From Portulaca oleracea (lineage: Eukaryota > Streptophyta > Magnoliopsida > Caryophyllales > Portulacaceae): DNA of 64,000 bases. The stretch is from assembly GCA_029582165.1 (NCBI GenBank), contig CM055868.1, forward strand, positions 17,910,391 to 17,974,390. Direction: 5' to 3'. Shown here in pieces: positions 1-9,935 of the stretch; position 1 is the stretch's first letter; each line of letters opens with the position of its first letter. The position numbers and the translations under genes are program-made. The notes beneath the pieces were generated by a model. The model was given only the letters and a program-made list of their open reading frames with translations, was not told the origin of the DNA and ran no database searches.

Positions 1-1086
1 CCTCGAGCGCACATGTCGACTGCAGAGGTTTCTGATAGACGATCCTTGCACATTAGGGAAAGAGCACGCCAACGGTTGATGTAGTCAACAACTGACTCAT
101 CACCCCATTGTTTGGTGTTGGCCAATTCTGTCATGCTAACGACACGACTCGTGCTATAGAAACGATTCAGAAACTCCTCCTCCATTTACCCCCAACTATC
201 TATGGACTCAGATACGAGGTTGGTATACCAGTCAAATGCGGTTCCTTTCAAGGAGCGAACAAATTGCTTTACTAAGAGATCTCCATTTGTGCCAGCATTG
301 TTGCATGTTTCAACAAAGTGTGCGACATGCTGCTTTGGGTTACCATGTCCATCGAATTGATGAAATTTGGGATGTTGGTAACCACGTGGCATACGAAGAG
401 TGTTGATTCTCTTAGTGTATGGCCTAGTGTATCTGTGAGTTCTTGGTGAAGCTTCTCCTAATTGATCCTTGAGTGCCTTTGCGATCAAACTTTGGATTTC
501 TTCTGCAGTCATTGAGATTGTAATTGATAATGGCTTGTCGCCCTTCTTAGACATGTCACTCTCGGCCTCACTTTCACTAGATTCGTTTTCTCCCTCTACG
601 TCTGAATATTTATTGAGGGACTTTGCTGGTCGTTGCTTTAACTTCTTCTCCAACTTAGCAATCTTTCTATCTTGACGCTTGATTTGCGCATCCTTCTCTT
701 CACTCTCTTGAGTAAGTTTCTGCAACATAACTTTTATGTTAGCCATTTCTTCTTCTATAGTCACAACTCCTGTAACCATGACTGACATGGTAACAACACC
801 AAATGACCTTGTTCTACCATGAATTTCCCTTGTCATGCTAGTAACCTTGTGGTTCATCTTCACATTTGTTGCGAACTCTTCCTTGGACACAAGATTCAAC
901 TTGGACACGAGATTCGGAAGCATGATTTGTAGATTCACAATACACGCACAAATGGGGAGACTCAACAACATCACACGGAGGAAGATCATAAGAATTTTCC
1001 ACATAACCCCCACCATAAGATTGATCATCAAAATACATGGGGTATTCACATGATTGTTCAGGTAAGGTCTCACAAAAATTTTTCAT
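1..1086 (-). pseudogene. gypsy gag, broken
   Basis: Encodes part of a retrotransposon capsid (gag) protein. The long frame 1073-186 contains a charged coiled-coil-like stretch (EEEMANIKVMLQKL onward, rich in E, K and Q), then a Ser/Glu-rich linker, then the gag core (PKFHQFDGHGNPKQHVAHF, VKQFVRSLKGTAFDWY). An in-frame TAA lies at 186-188 directly after DSWG, and the same frame stays open past it to the window edge with typical gag residues (EEFLNRFYSTSR, DYINRWRALSL). The stop is therefore a nonsense mutation in an otherwise continuous domain. The N-terminal part (1086-838) is in another frame, so at least one frameshift exists as well. No zinc knuckle is reached before the window ends. Non-functional as written. 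Confidence 0.8.
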
Positions 1087-1176
1087 ATATTCCCCACCAC
1101 TAGATTGATCATAAAGATTTTGGGAGTATTCTTGATATGGTATGGCTAAAGTCTTGGAGGGTGGTGCATGAAGAAA

Positions 1177-1455
1177 TTAGAAGCTAGGACTAACACTTTG
1201 TTGCTCAAATTCATAAGAACCCTTAGACAACCATTCAAGTAATTCCCATATTTTTTCTTCCCCTAAAGCGGAAAACCCATAATATTCTAAGAGGTTTCGG
1301 GGCTCATAATTCACACCCTCATTCACAACTCCCAACATATCCAATGTATCATAAAAGATACCATACAATTCACATTGATCACGATAGTCAAGCAATCTAG
1401 CAAAATACCTCCAAAATATTTCATGCTCAAATTGGGGAAATTGGGGACTAGCCAT
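1177..1455 (-). CDS. leader-proximal ORF of gypsy element, 92 aa
   Basis: A 92-residue frame between the primer-binding site and the recognisable gag core, on the same strand. It starts ATG GCT AGT at 1455 and is rich in aromatic and acidic residues (FEHEIFWRYFARLLDYRDQ). It may be the N-terminal end of gag, separated by frameshifts from the downstream frames at 1086 and 1073, or a small separate ORF. I do not recognise a domain. A T-rich tract (1466-1540) lies between it and the primer site. Confidence 0.4.
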   Translation of the reverse strand: MASPQFPQFEHEIFWRYFARLLDYRDQCELYGIFYDTLDMLGVVNEGVNYEPRNLLEYYGFSALGEEKIWELLEWLSKGSYEFEQQSVSPSF

Positions 1456-1605
1456 ACTTCTCTATATTTTTTTCTTTTTCTTTTTTTTCTTTTTTTTTAT
1501 TTTTCGATATTCAATTTTTTTTTACTACATTTTTTTCTAGAACAATCAAGAAAGCAATAAACTATATACACACAAACCAATAACCTAATCTACCAAATAA
1601 CATCA

Positions 1606-1623
1606 TCCCGGGCAACGGCGCCA
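1606..1623 (-). other. primer-binding site of gypsy element
   Basis: On the minus strand this reads TGGCGCCGTTGCCCGGG, the tRNA-complementary motif common in plant gypsy elements. It sits about 9 bases inside the LTR end (CTACA at 1633). It fixes element orientation as minus and marks 1633 as the LTR edge. Confidence 0.8.
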
Positions 1624-2732
1624 TTGTTCGATTGTAGTTTTTGTGGTTTTAGTAAGTTAGGGTTTGTCGGTCCACGAGGATGGGTGTTAGGCTTGACAAG
1701 GAAATCGGTTTGGGTTTGTGTTTTCTCAATGCGAAAAGCGGTAAATTATGTAAATAAAGCTATTAAGCTAATCTAGACATGCATAATCAAGAAAACAATA
1801 AAAGCATCAAATCAAATAAAGCATGAAATTAAGAAAGCAATTAAAAGCATGGATGAAGAACTAGAATGAACAATGAAATTAATTAGGGAAAATAAATTAT
1901 ACATTTCATGAACACAATCTTCTAATCTTCAATCTACACTTGGATTCCCCCCGAACAAACAAGAAATTGTGGATTGAATTACCAAGGATCCCCAAATTCT
2001 CACTGGAAAGTAGAATTGGTAACCATTCATCCTCCTCCTCACTAAAAGTGGATTTGTGGTGAGATTAGCACTAGAAAGCTTTGTAATCAAACATCAATGG
2101 AGACTAGAGAGAAAGAGAGAGAGCAAAAGCTTTGTAAAACTTCAATGGAGAATGCTTGAAGAAAGTTGAATACAATTGCAAGAAATCAAAGATAGCTTGA
2201 AGAAAGTTGAATACAATTGCAAGAAATCAAAGAAAGTTTGAAAAACAATGAAAAACTTGAAGAAAGATTAAAGCAAGATTAAAGGAAAGCAATTAAATCT
2301 AAATTTACTCTAGTCCTACTCCTAAACTACTAAGGCTACTTGATAATGGTGTTGGATACATGTGGGTATTTATAGGAGATAAAATACAACCCGAACCCAA
2401 GAAATAACACAGCACGCGTGCATCAGGTTTCCGCAGTTCTCGACCTGTCGCGGGCGCTACGCCCTTGGTCGCGGGCGCGACCAAGGTCTGCCAGCCTCCA
2501 TCCGTTGACCATTCTTCGACCGTCGAGGGCGCGAGACCACTTGTCGCTAGGGTTGTTCAAAAAAACCGGGACCGCTTCACCGAACCGCTTCACCGACCAA
2601 AAAAAAACCGGAAATGGGCAACACCGAATTGCTTCATTTTTCCGGTGCACCGAACGGGATAAACCAGGTGCTAAACAGGGTGGTTTCAGTTTGTAATTTT
2701 CAAACCGGCGAGGAACCGAATCAAGCATCGTA

Positions 2733-2734
<2 letters not shown>

Positions 2735-2827
<93 letters not shown>

Positions 2828-2828
2828 C
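2735..2828. repeat. TA microsatellite
   Basis: About 45 TA units, ending in ATACATAC. Open frames across it encode only Tyr-Ile repeats and are not genes. It forms the left side of the LINE insertion site. Confidence 0.95.
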
Positions 2829-3561
2829 AAAACGGTTTGAGAGAGAGAGCAGCAGGCGATTTGAGGCCACCGACACAGGGCGATTGGCCCACCATCGTCG
2901 GCGTTCCTGCCGGATTCGACCACCGGAAAATAGGTCTGCGCCTGCACTCAAAGCCTTTTCAGATCGATCAGAGCACAGATTGAGCATCGAAGGGAGAGAG
3001 ATAGCAGATCGATTCTGAGCAAATCGCCTTCGATCTACTTCCTCAACACCGGAAATCTTCAATCGTCGCACAAAATCGATCTACAGGTCAGTGTTTGGAA
3101 TAATCGATTTGGTTGAATAAGAATTGTATGCATGATTTGGAAGTGTGAACCTTGAGCTGCTGTGGGTTCTGGGTACTCGGGGCTGTGTTTTGGTGAATTA
3201 AAGTCAGCTGGACTTAGGGGCTTCATGCACTCCTAAATCCCAGAACTGCTTTAATCGAATAGGGATGCTTTGACTCGACTGGAATTGGGGGGATCAGGGT
3301 CTCGATTTGGATGGTTTGTTTCTGATCAGCGTCTAGTCGGGGATTGTCTCTTGTGATCTCTGTCATTGAAAAAATGATCTATTCTGGTTTTGGTCACTGA
3401 AGACAAATCCCACAATTGGTATTAGGCTTGTCTGTTTGCAAGCAACCCTGATCTGTACGGGGATATTCAGGGGCATCTTAGAAGTCCTAAACCAGCACTA
3501 ATGCATCTGGGAGCAACCAAGTGTAATTAGGTTGGATTGTATTCATTAGATCGAATCCATT

Positions 3562-4764
3562 ATGGTCATTACTCGACAGACACAAACTGCTGGCCGTAAT
3601 CCTACAACGGTGGCAAAAATGAGCAAACCAAAAGGGACCCCAAAAAATGGTGAAAAAAAGGAACTTGACAATCACACTACTGTCGTTCAAACCGCAACGG
3701 GAAAAAAATCAGCCGAAGAACTTATACTTGAATCCTTTAACAAGGAACCAAAGAAAAGTTCTTACGCTTCTCTTTTCAATCAAGATGATGGGTTGCAATT
3801 ACAATTTGTAGAACCAATTAAGGTTGAAGGGATGACATGCGCTAAACTAGACAGAGAAGATGTGATGGAATCCATAGAGTACTGGAACAACTCTGTCATC
3901 TGCTGTGTTCTTGGTGCGAACCCGCCTCATGAAGTAATGAACGATTTTCTTCGCAGAATTTGGCGACAATATAATATTGAACAAGTATCAGATGTCAAAA
4001 AGGGACTGTACATGGTCCGATTTAAGTCAACTGAGGACAAAGACAAAGCTCTCACCCAAGGCTTTTATTTCTTTGACAGCAAACCGCTCATTGTTCGGGA
4101 ATGGAATGAAAACCTCGACATGGACATTGATTCGATTGCTTCATTACCAATTTGGGTAACCATGCCTGACCTCCCTTTCAAATTCTGGAGCAATGAAGAA
4201 TTGAGCAAAATAGCAAGTATCCTAGGGGTCCCTATTAGGACGGATAGACAAATGAAAGAAAGGGTCAAGTTGGGATATGCGAGGATCCTCATTGAAATAC
4301 AACTCAACGGAGCTTTCCCTGAATATGTTGACTATTTAGACCACAATGACAATCTAATGAGGCAACGTATTCAATACGACTGGAAGCCAGTTCGATGTAC
4401 ACACTGCAAGATGTTTGGCCATGAAGAAGCTAACTGTAAAAAGAAGCTTCAATGCAAATACTGTCACAAATCAGGGCATGAAGAGAATCAATGCAAGAGG
4501 AAACCCGAAAACAACAAAACATCAGAGCCAAAGACAGGTCAAACCAAGCAACAACCTAATGCAGAAGGGTTCAATAGGCCAAAGAAATCTCTGGTATGGA
4601 GACCAACTACACAGTCCAACAAAATGACCAACTCCAACAGATTTGAGGCCCTGCAGGAGGAAGGTGGTACAACAAAATCGACAACGACGCCTGATGGCAA
4701 TGAGCCAACTCCAAAACAAAGTTCAAATGAAGAGCATCCTCAGTTGGAACATCAGAGGGCTTAA
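3562..4764 (+). CDS. LINE ORF1, RNA-binding protein with DUF4283 and zinc knuckles
   Basis: Intact 400-aa ORF1 with an ATG at 3562. The middle (about residues 85-200) matches the plant LINE DUF4283 pattern: one-per-element region with RRIWRQYNIEQVSDVKKG, then FYFFDSKPLIVREWN and LPIWVTMPDLPFKFW. Two adjacent CCHC knuckles follow near residues 283-315 (CTHCKMFGHEEANC and CKYCHKSGHEENQC). Family knowledge: such proteins coat the LINE RNA and act as nucleic-acid chaperones in the ribonucleoprotein. The end is basic and low in complexity. ORF1 overlaps the ORF2 start by 38 bp, in a different frame. The ORF is uninterrupted, in contrast to ORF2. Confidence 0.88.
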   Translation: MVITRQTQTAGRNPTTVAKMSKPKGTPKNGEKKELDNHTTVVQTATGKKSAEELILESFNKEPKKSSYASLFNQDDGLQLQFVEPIKVEGMTCAKLDREDVMESIEYWNNSVICCVLGANPPHEVMNDFLRRIWRQYNIEQVSDVKKGLYMVRFKSTEDKDKALTQGFYFFDSKPLIVREWNENLDMDIDSIASLPIWVTMPDLPFKFWSNEELSKIASILGVPIRTDRQMKERVKLGYARILIEIQLNGAFPEYVDYLDHNDNLMRQRIQYDWKPVRCTHCKMFGHEEANCKKKLQCKYCHKSGHEENQCKRKPENNKTSEPKTGQTKQQPNAEGFNRPKKSLVWRPTTQSNKMTNSNRFEALQEEGGTTKSTTTPDGNEPTPKQSSNEEHPQLEHQRA

Positions 4765-7700
4765 CAGCCCGGAGAAGCAAGAAGACCTGTGGGTCTTCTT
4801 GCAACAACAGGGGGCGGGTCTAATCGGACTATATGAAACAAAAATCCCCGACAGAAACATTAATAGGTTCCATAACAACGTCTTCAACCAATAGAACTCG
4901 ACTACAAACATTCAGCATTTCCAGAAAGTACGGATTTGGGTTGCATGGAACCCACGTGAATATGAAGTTGAAATCTTGGACAGCTCCGCTCAGCACATCC
5001 ATACGAAAATTATAGTTGTTCAAAACAATACCACCTTTCACATAACTTGGGTCTATGGGCACAATGATCTCACTGCAAGAGAACCTCTTTGGGAAGCACT
5101 TCGAGACATTGCAAATGAAATGGAAGGTTCTTGGGCTGTCTTAGGTGACTTTAATGCGATAATGTCGGAAGAAGACTGAATTGGTGGAGCCAAAGTTGAA
5201 GCTTTCATGACCCAACCGATGAGTCATTGCATCCAACACTGTTGCCTCCATGAGCCTTCATATGAAGGGTCATACTACACCTGGACGAATGGCCACGTCC
5301 GCTCCAGGATAGATCGTCTTCTTGTGAACACTCAGTGGTACCTTCTTACAGACTGGATGCATGTTAGCTTCAAGGCTGGTGGACTATCAGACCATTCAGT
5401 CATCACTGTCAACTTCTTGGAGATGAAGAAACAGACACAACCCTTTAAGTTCTGCGATATGTGGACTAAAGCGTCGCTGTTCAACAAGCTGATACAGGAC
5501 ACTTTGAAGGAAATCCCGGAGGGTCACAAAATGTTTCAACTACAACAATACCTCAATCAACTACGACCGAAACTGCAAGCCTTACATAGAGATCGATTCT
5601 CTGATATTTACACACAAGAAGTTGCAGCAAGAGATAAGCTAATCAAGCTCCAGGAGAGGCTCAACCAAAGCCCGACAGACACAATGCTTCTACATGAAGA
5701 GAAACAGCAAAGAAGCAACTACTATGACATCTTACACTCGGCCCTGCTCCTGAAACGACAGCAAAGTAAATTGGCTTGGGATGATATGGGAGACAGCTGC
5801 TCAAAATTATTCTTTGCCAAGATGAGACAAAAACGGTCCCAGCTGTATGTTCGTGAAATTGAAACCAACGATGGAACTAAATTCACAGGACTACAGGCGG
5901 TAAACGAGCAACTCAGTTTGTTCTATAAAAGCCTGCTTGGGAACACAAACCACCAGCAAATCGCACTGCAGGACGATATATTCACTATGGGCCCAAGACT
6001 TACAGGTTTGCAACAAATCAGGCTCAGTAGGCCAATTACGGACAAGGACATCAAGGATGCCATCTTCTCCATCCTCAACGACAAAACGCATGGCCCAGAT
6101 GGGTACACCAGTGGATTTTTCAAAAGTAGCTGGAACCACATAGGAGCGCTTGTCTCGGCTGCTGCTCACGAATTTTTCCTCACAGGGAAGCTCCTGCAAC
6201 AATTAAATGCTACTAATTTGGTACTTATCCCAAAAGTGCCAAACCCCAGCAAAGTCACTGAATTTCGGCCAATAGCCTGTTGCAACACCTTTTACAAGGG
6301 AATCACCAAGATCATCGCACCAAGGATACGAGAAGTCCTTCCCGATCTAATCAACCAAAGCCAAGGGGCTTTTGTACCCGGCCGACAACTCCTCCACAAT
6401 GTGCTACTTTGCCAAGAGATAGTAAGGGGCTACAATCGATCAACCATAGCTCCTAGATGCTTGATGAAAATCGACCTTCAAAAAGCCTTTGACTCAGTAC
6501 ATTGGAGTTTCATTGAAGAAGCGCTCCACGCATACCGATTCCCAAGTTGGCTCATAAATTGCGTAATGGCTTGTGTCTCTTCCCCCACTTTCTCCATTTG
6601 CTCAAATGGCATCTCATCTCCCATCTTCAACGGGAAGAGAGGACTAAGACAAGGGGACCCGATGTCACCACTCCTTTTTGTTTTGACAATGGAATACCTG
6701 ACGAGATCTATTCAGTACTTTGTCAGCAAGCAAGAGGGGTTCAAATACCATCCAAACTGCAGACGTCTACAACTCACTCATCTTGTCTTTGCGGATGACC
6801 TAATCTTATTCTCTGCAGCCAATAAAGCCTCTATTCGAACCCTTAAAAATGCTTTTGACCACTTCTCAGCAGCCACAGGCCTTATCGCTAATAATGGTAA
6901 ATCTGAAGTGGTCATAGGGGGCGTGCCTAATGAACTTGCAACTACTCTTATCCAAGAAACATGCTTCCGAGAAGGTACGCTACCGTTCAAATACCTCGGC
7001 ATTCCTATCTCCTCCAGTAATCTCACAAAGAATGATGCCAATATTCTTGTGGAGAAGATTCTTGCACGAATCAAAACATGGGAAAGTAGGCATATCTCTT
7101 ATGCTGGCAGAGTCACACTGATTAACTCTGTTCTGATGGGGATATATAGTTTCTGGGCAAGAGTTATAGCCATTCCTAAGCATGCCATTGAGGAAATAAC
7201 TCGCTTTTGTAGAAATTTCCTGTGGGGTTCTTCCTCCCATTATAGAACTACCCCTATGGTGGTCTGGGGGATTGTCTGCAAACCAAAGAAATGGGGAGGG
7301 CTAGGTATACGGGAGCTTACTTCCTGGAACGATGCCAACATAGCTCGACTGGTCTGGGCGATTCAGAGTAAAGAGGATAACTTATGGGTCAAATGGATTC
7401 ATGCCAAATACATTCGAGGATCTTCCTGGTGGGACTATCAACCCCCTTATGATGTCTGCACCTATTTCAAGCATCTTTGCCTTGTTAAAGAGTACTTCAA
7501 ATGGGGCTGTGAGCACGATACCGGCGCTACTGGAAAGGCACAGAGGCTATTGCTAATGGGGACTACAATGTTACAGAGGGATACATATGGAGACTTGGAG
7601 TTATGAGAGAGGAAGATTGGGCCTCAATCATTTGGAATCCACTTTCAATCCCTCGCCATTCCTTCATCACTTGGGTCCTGTTGCATGGAAAACTACATGT

Positions 7701-7999
7701 AAGAGCTAGAACACTCCGATGGCAAACTAATGGAAACCCACATTGTCCCTGCTGTGATTTGGAGACTGAGACTATCGATCATCTCTTTCTTGGATGCGAG
7801 TTTGGGAAATTGCGCTCTCCTCACTTCTTATGTCTACCATATCTGGAAAGAAAGGAACAACCGAGTCCACAAAAATCAAAAGGCTACTCCACAGGTGACA
7901 GCAAATCTGGTAAAAAATGATGTAATCAATAAGGTTCTTCTAGCAGCAAAATCTAGGAGGAAATATAGAGGGCTTGTAGACATAGTGCTCAATATGTGA
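4727..7999 (+). pseudogene. LINE ORF2: endonuclease, reverse transcriptase, zf-RVT
   Basis: ORF2 begins at ATG 4727. Visible in order: AP-endonuclease motifs (SWNIRGLN; VLGDFNAIMSEED; GGLSDHSVITV), reverse transcriptase blocks (HGPDGYTSGFF; FRPIACCN; QGAFVPGRQLLHNVLL; MKIDLQKAFDSVHW; GLRQGDPMSPLLF; catalytic FADD in LVFADDLILF) and the C-terminal zf-RVT cysteine/histidine motif (CPCCDLETETIDHLFLGC). Breaks: in-frame TAG at 4892-4894, in-frame TGA at 5177-5179, a shift into another frame near 7560-7600, and a shift back near 7820. The frame from 5207 to 7606 is otherwise open for 799 codons, so decay is light. Function if intact: nicking target DNA and copying the LINE RNA. Confidence 0.9.
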
Positions 8000-8081
8000 T
8001 CTGATGGGTTACTACACCCACTCTTTGTAAACTATATTGTTTATTGTTATATATAACCTGCCTTTTTGTGCAAAAAAAAAA

Positions 8082-8120
8082 ATATATATATACATACATA
8101 CATACATATACATACATACA

Positions 8121-8180
<60 letters not shown>
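8082..8180. repeat. ATAC / TA microsatellite
   Basis: Alternating CATA and TA repeats directly after the LINE poly(A) tail. This is the right half of the TA tract of the host hAT-like element. Confidence 0.9.
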
Positions 8181-8184
<4 letters not shown>

Positions 8185-8982
8185 ATTTTTTAAAAAAACT
8201 ACACAGACATAGTGGGGACTAGCAAGCAAAAACAAAATTACATAGACACAGTTGGAACCGAACTTGATTTTTTTTTTTTGGTTGATTGAATGATGATTTT
8301 TTAATTTTAATGGAAATAAAGGTGGTTCCGGTTAACCGGTGACACCGCACCGTTAAATCCGATGCACCAATTTAAAAAAACCGGGTGTTCCGGTTAGGGT
8401 TCCGATTTACGATGTTGGAAAACCGTTTCGGCCGGTGCACCGCTTCGTGAAACCATTACCGCACCGAACCGCACCGTGAACACCCCTACTTGTCGCGGGC
8501 GTTACCGTGCTCTGTCGCAGGCGCGACACTTCATGTCACGGGCGCGATCAGCGACTGTCCGCTGGCCCTGTCTTCTCTCCGCAGCATGTCGCGGGCGCGA
8601 CTGTTGGGGTCACGGACGCAACCGCCGTCTACTTATCTTGCTCTGGCTGCTGTAACGAAGCCACAGCCGATTGTCACGGGCGCGACACACAGTGACTCGG
8701 CTACGACCATCTTCTGTCCGACACGTTTGCTCAACTTTTTCCACTCTTGCTCGGGTTAGCTCGGGTCAGCTCGGGTTGACTCAGGTCGGCTCGGGAAATC
8801 ACTCGGGATTCCCTAAAAAGCCTCAATTAAGCTCAATTTCCTCTAACTCATTATTTTCCTACAAAACACCAAATCATCATATCTAATATATATACAAGGG
8901 GCTAAAATAAGCAAAAATACCATATAAAAGATATAAAATTCGGCTCAGAACGAGACCGAACAAGTACAAGAAGAAGCCTACA

Positions 8983-9930
8983 AGATGGAATAATTTTCAA
9001 AATAAATTTACGACTATGAATAGTTTAAAAAGTGGTTGACAACTTAAAATAGGTAAAAGTTGAAGTCTACCAAATGGAATTTCCCTAAATTTATTTAATG
9101 TTGGATAATAAAACATTTTCTTTATCTTTAAATTAATGTAACTCAAAGTATTAATATATGTTAACACACACACATATTTGCAAGTTATCCAAAAAAATAT
9201 TAACGCAAAGATATATAGCTATATAAATATTATAATTAAAATTAAATTCTAAAAATTAATTTTCCACCAAAATTAGTTGAAATATGAAATTAAATTTAAA
9301 AGTTAGTTGAAAATAACTGTCAAATAAAGCAAGAGGCGGGAATTGTTGGACTTTACATTAATGTCGGTGCCCGCGATTATATAGTACAATCAGCCACGCA
9401 TAATAAGCGTGTTTGATATGCTCCTTTCCACGCTTAATAAGTGTGTCTAATATTTCACCACACATATCTTATCCACGCTTAATTATGAGTGGCTAGAATT
9501 TTTTGCTACATTTACTAGTGTGGCAGGTAGCAGTTAAAGCGTGGAGATGTGTTTGGGCTTTACTATGCCACTAGCATCTACGAAGTTGCAAGGTTTTACA
9601 TGAACATATACTCCGTGAATAGTCTAATATGTTACAAGGTTTTACATGAACATATACTCCGTGAACAACTGGTCTCAACAAAATTACAAAATCTCAATAA
9701 TAACTACAACTTCACACAATCCCACAACAAATAGCTAGTAAATTTTTTTTATGTAAAGTTGGTTTCGAAAACAAGGTATGTATTTTAAATTTTTTTAAGA
9801 ATTTATTATACTAACCCCGTTCTTTTATGCAGTGAATTTGCGTTGCGGTAAGTTGTGGTGTGGTAAGTTGCAGTGAATTGCTGTGGATTGCGGTGGAAAT
9901 AATAAATGAGTGTTGAAATATTTGTATTAG
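8983..9930. other. AT-rich intergenic DNA with a possible CACTA-type end
   Basis: No gene is seen. Between 9393 and 9492 there are three short hairpins built on the same word: CACGCATAATAAGCGTG, CACGCTTAATAAGTGTG and CCACGCTTAATTATGAGTGG. Read on the minus strand they follow CACTAGTAAATG, which begins at 9520. This looks like the terminus and subterminal repeats of an En/Spm (CACTA) element, but I did not find the other end. The stretch at 9831-9930 has GGTAAGTTG-type repeats that reappear at 11800-11930 on the other side of a solo LTR. Confidence 0.35.
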
Positions 9931-9935
9931 GAAAT

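Larger units (their letters stand above)
2829..8081 (+). mobile_element. L1-type LINE, near full length
   Basis: The element runs from a 5' UTR (2829-3561) through ORF1 and ORF2 to a poly(A) tail (8072-8082). It is flanked by a 16-bp duplication (ATATATATATACATAC) at 2813-2828 and 8082-8097, a sign of target-primed insertion, though the low complexity weakens it. The length of about 5.25 kb, the two ORFs and the C-terminal zf-RVT domain fit plant L1 elements. ORF1 is intact; ORF2 has two nonsense codons and two frameshifts, so this copy cannot move on its own. Confidence 0.88.
2548..8488. mobile_element. hAT-like non-autonomous element carrying a LINE
   Basis: Termini are inverted repeats: left TAGGGTTGTTC, right GAACACCCCTA. 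The element is flanked by a perfect 8-bp duplication CTTGTCGC at 2540-2547 and 8489-8496, the length expected for hAT elements. Its own DNA is rich in ACCGAACCG and CCGGTGCACCG motifs near both ends. No transposase is present. The centre is a long TA microsatellite into which a LINE has inserted. It lies inside the gypsy LTR, so it is younger than that element. Confidence 0.85.
1..8982 (-). mobile_element. Ty3/gypsy LTR retrotransposon, 5' half
   Basis: Read on the minus strand, the order is LTR (8982 to 1633), primer-binding site (about 1623-1606), leader, and gag running off the window at position 1. The rest of the element (pol, 3' LTR) lies outside, so the target-site duplication cannot be checked. 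The LTR begins TGTAGG and ends CTACA. It is interrupted by a 5.9-kb hAT-like insertion; without it the LTR is about 1.4 kb. The gag type and the TGGCGCC primer site fit non-chromoviral gypsy elements (Tat/Athila-like), but the lineage is inferred. Confidence 0.8.
1633..8982 (-). repeat. 5' LTR of gypsy element (split by insertion)
   Basis: Minus strand starts TGTAGG at 8982 and ends CTACA at 1633; subtracting the hAT-like insertion and its duplication leaves about 1.4 kb. A minus-strand TATA box (TATAAATA) lies at 2374-2367. Upstream of it, in 2449-2535 and 8489-8690, are about nine copies or variants of the dyad GTCGCGGGCGCGAC. The best copy, at 2463-2486, has 11-bp arms around a GG centre. 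The right edge is inferred only from the TG..CA pattern, since the partner LTR is not in view. Confidence 0.65.

Noticed and set aside
2686..3071. Open frames made of Tyr-Ile repeats across the TA microsatellite (also 8037-8235 and 12350-12634)
   Set aside because: They are translations of TA and CATA dinucleotide repeats and carry no protein signal.
5891..6202. 103-codon minus-strand frame within the LINE reverse transcriptase
   Set aside because: Antisense shadow of the ORF2 frame.
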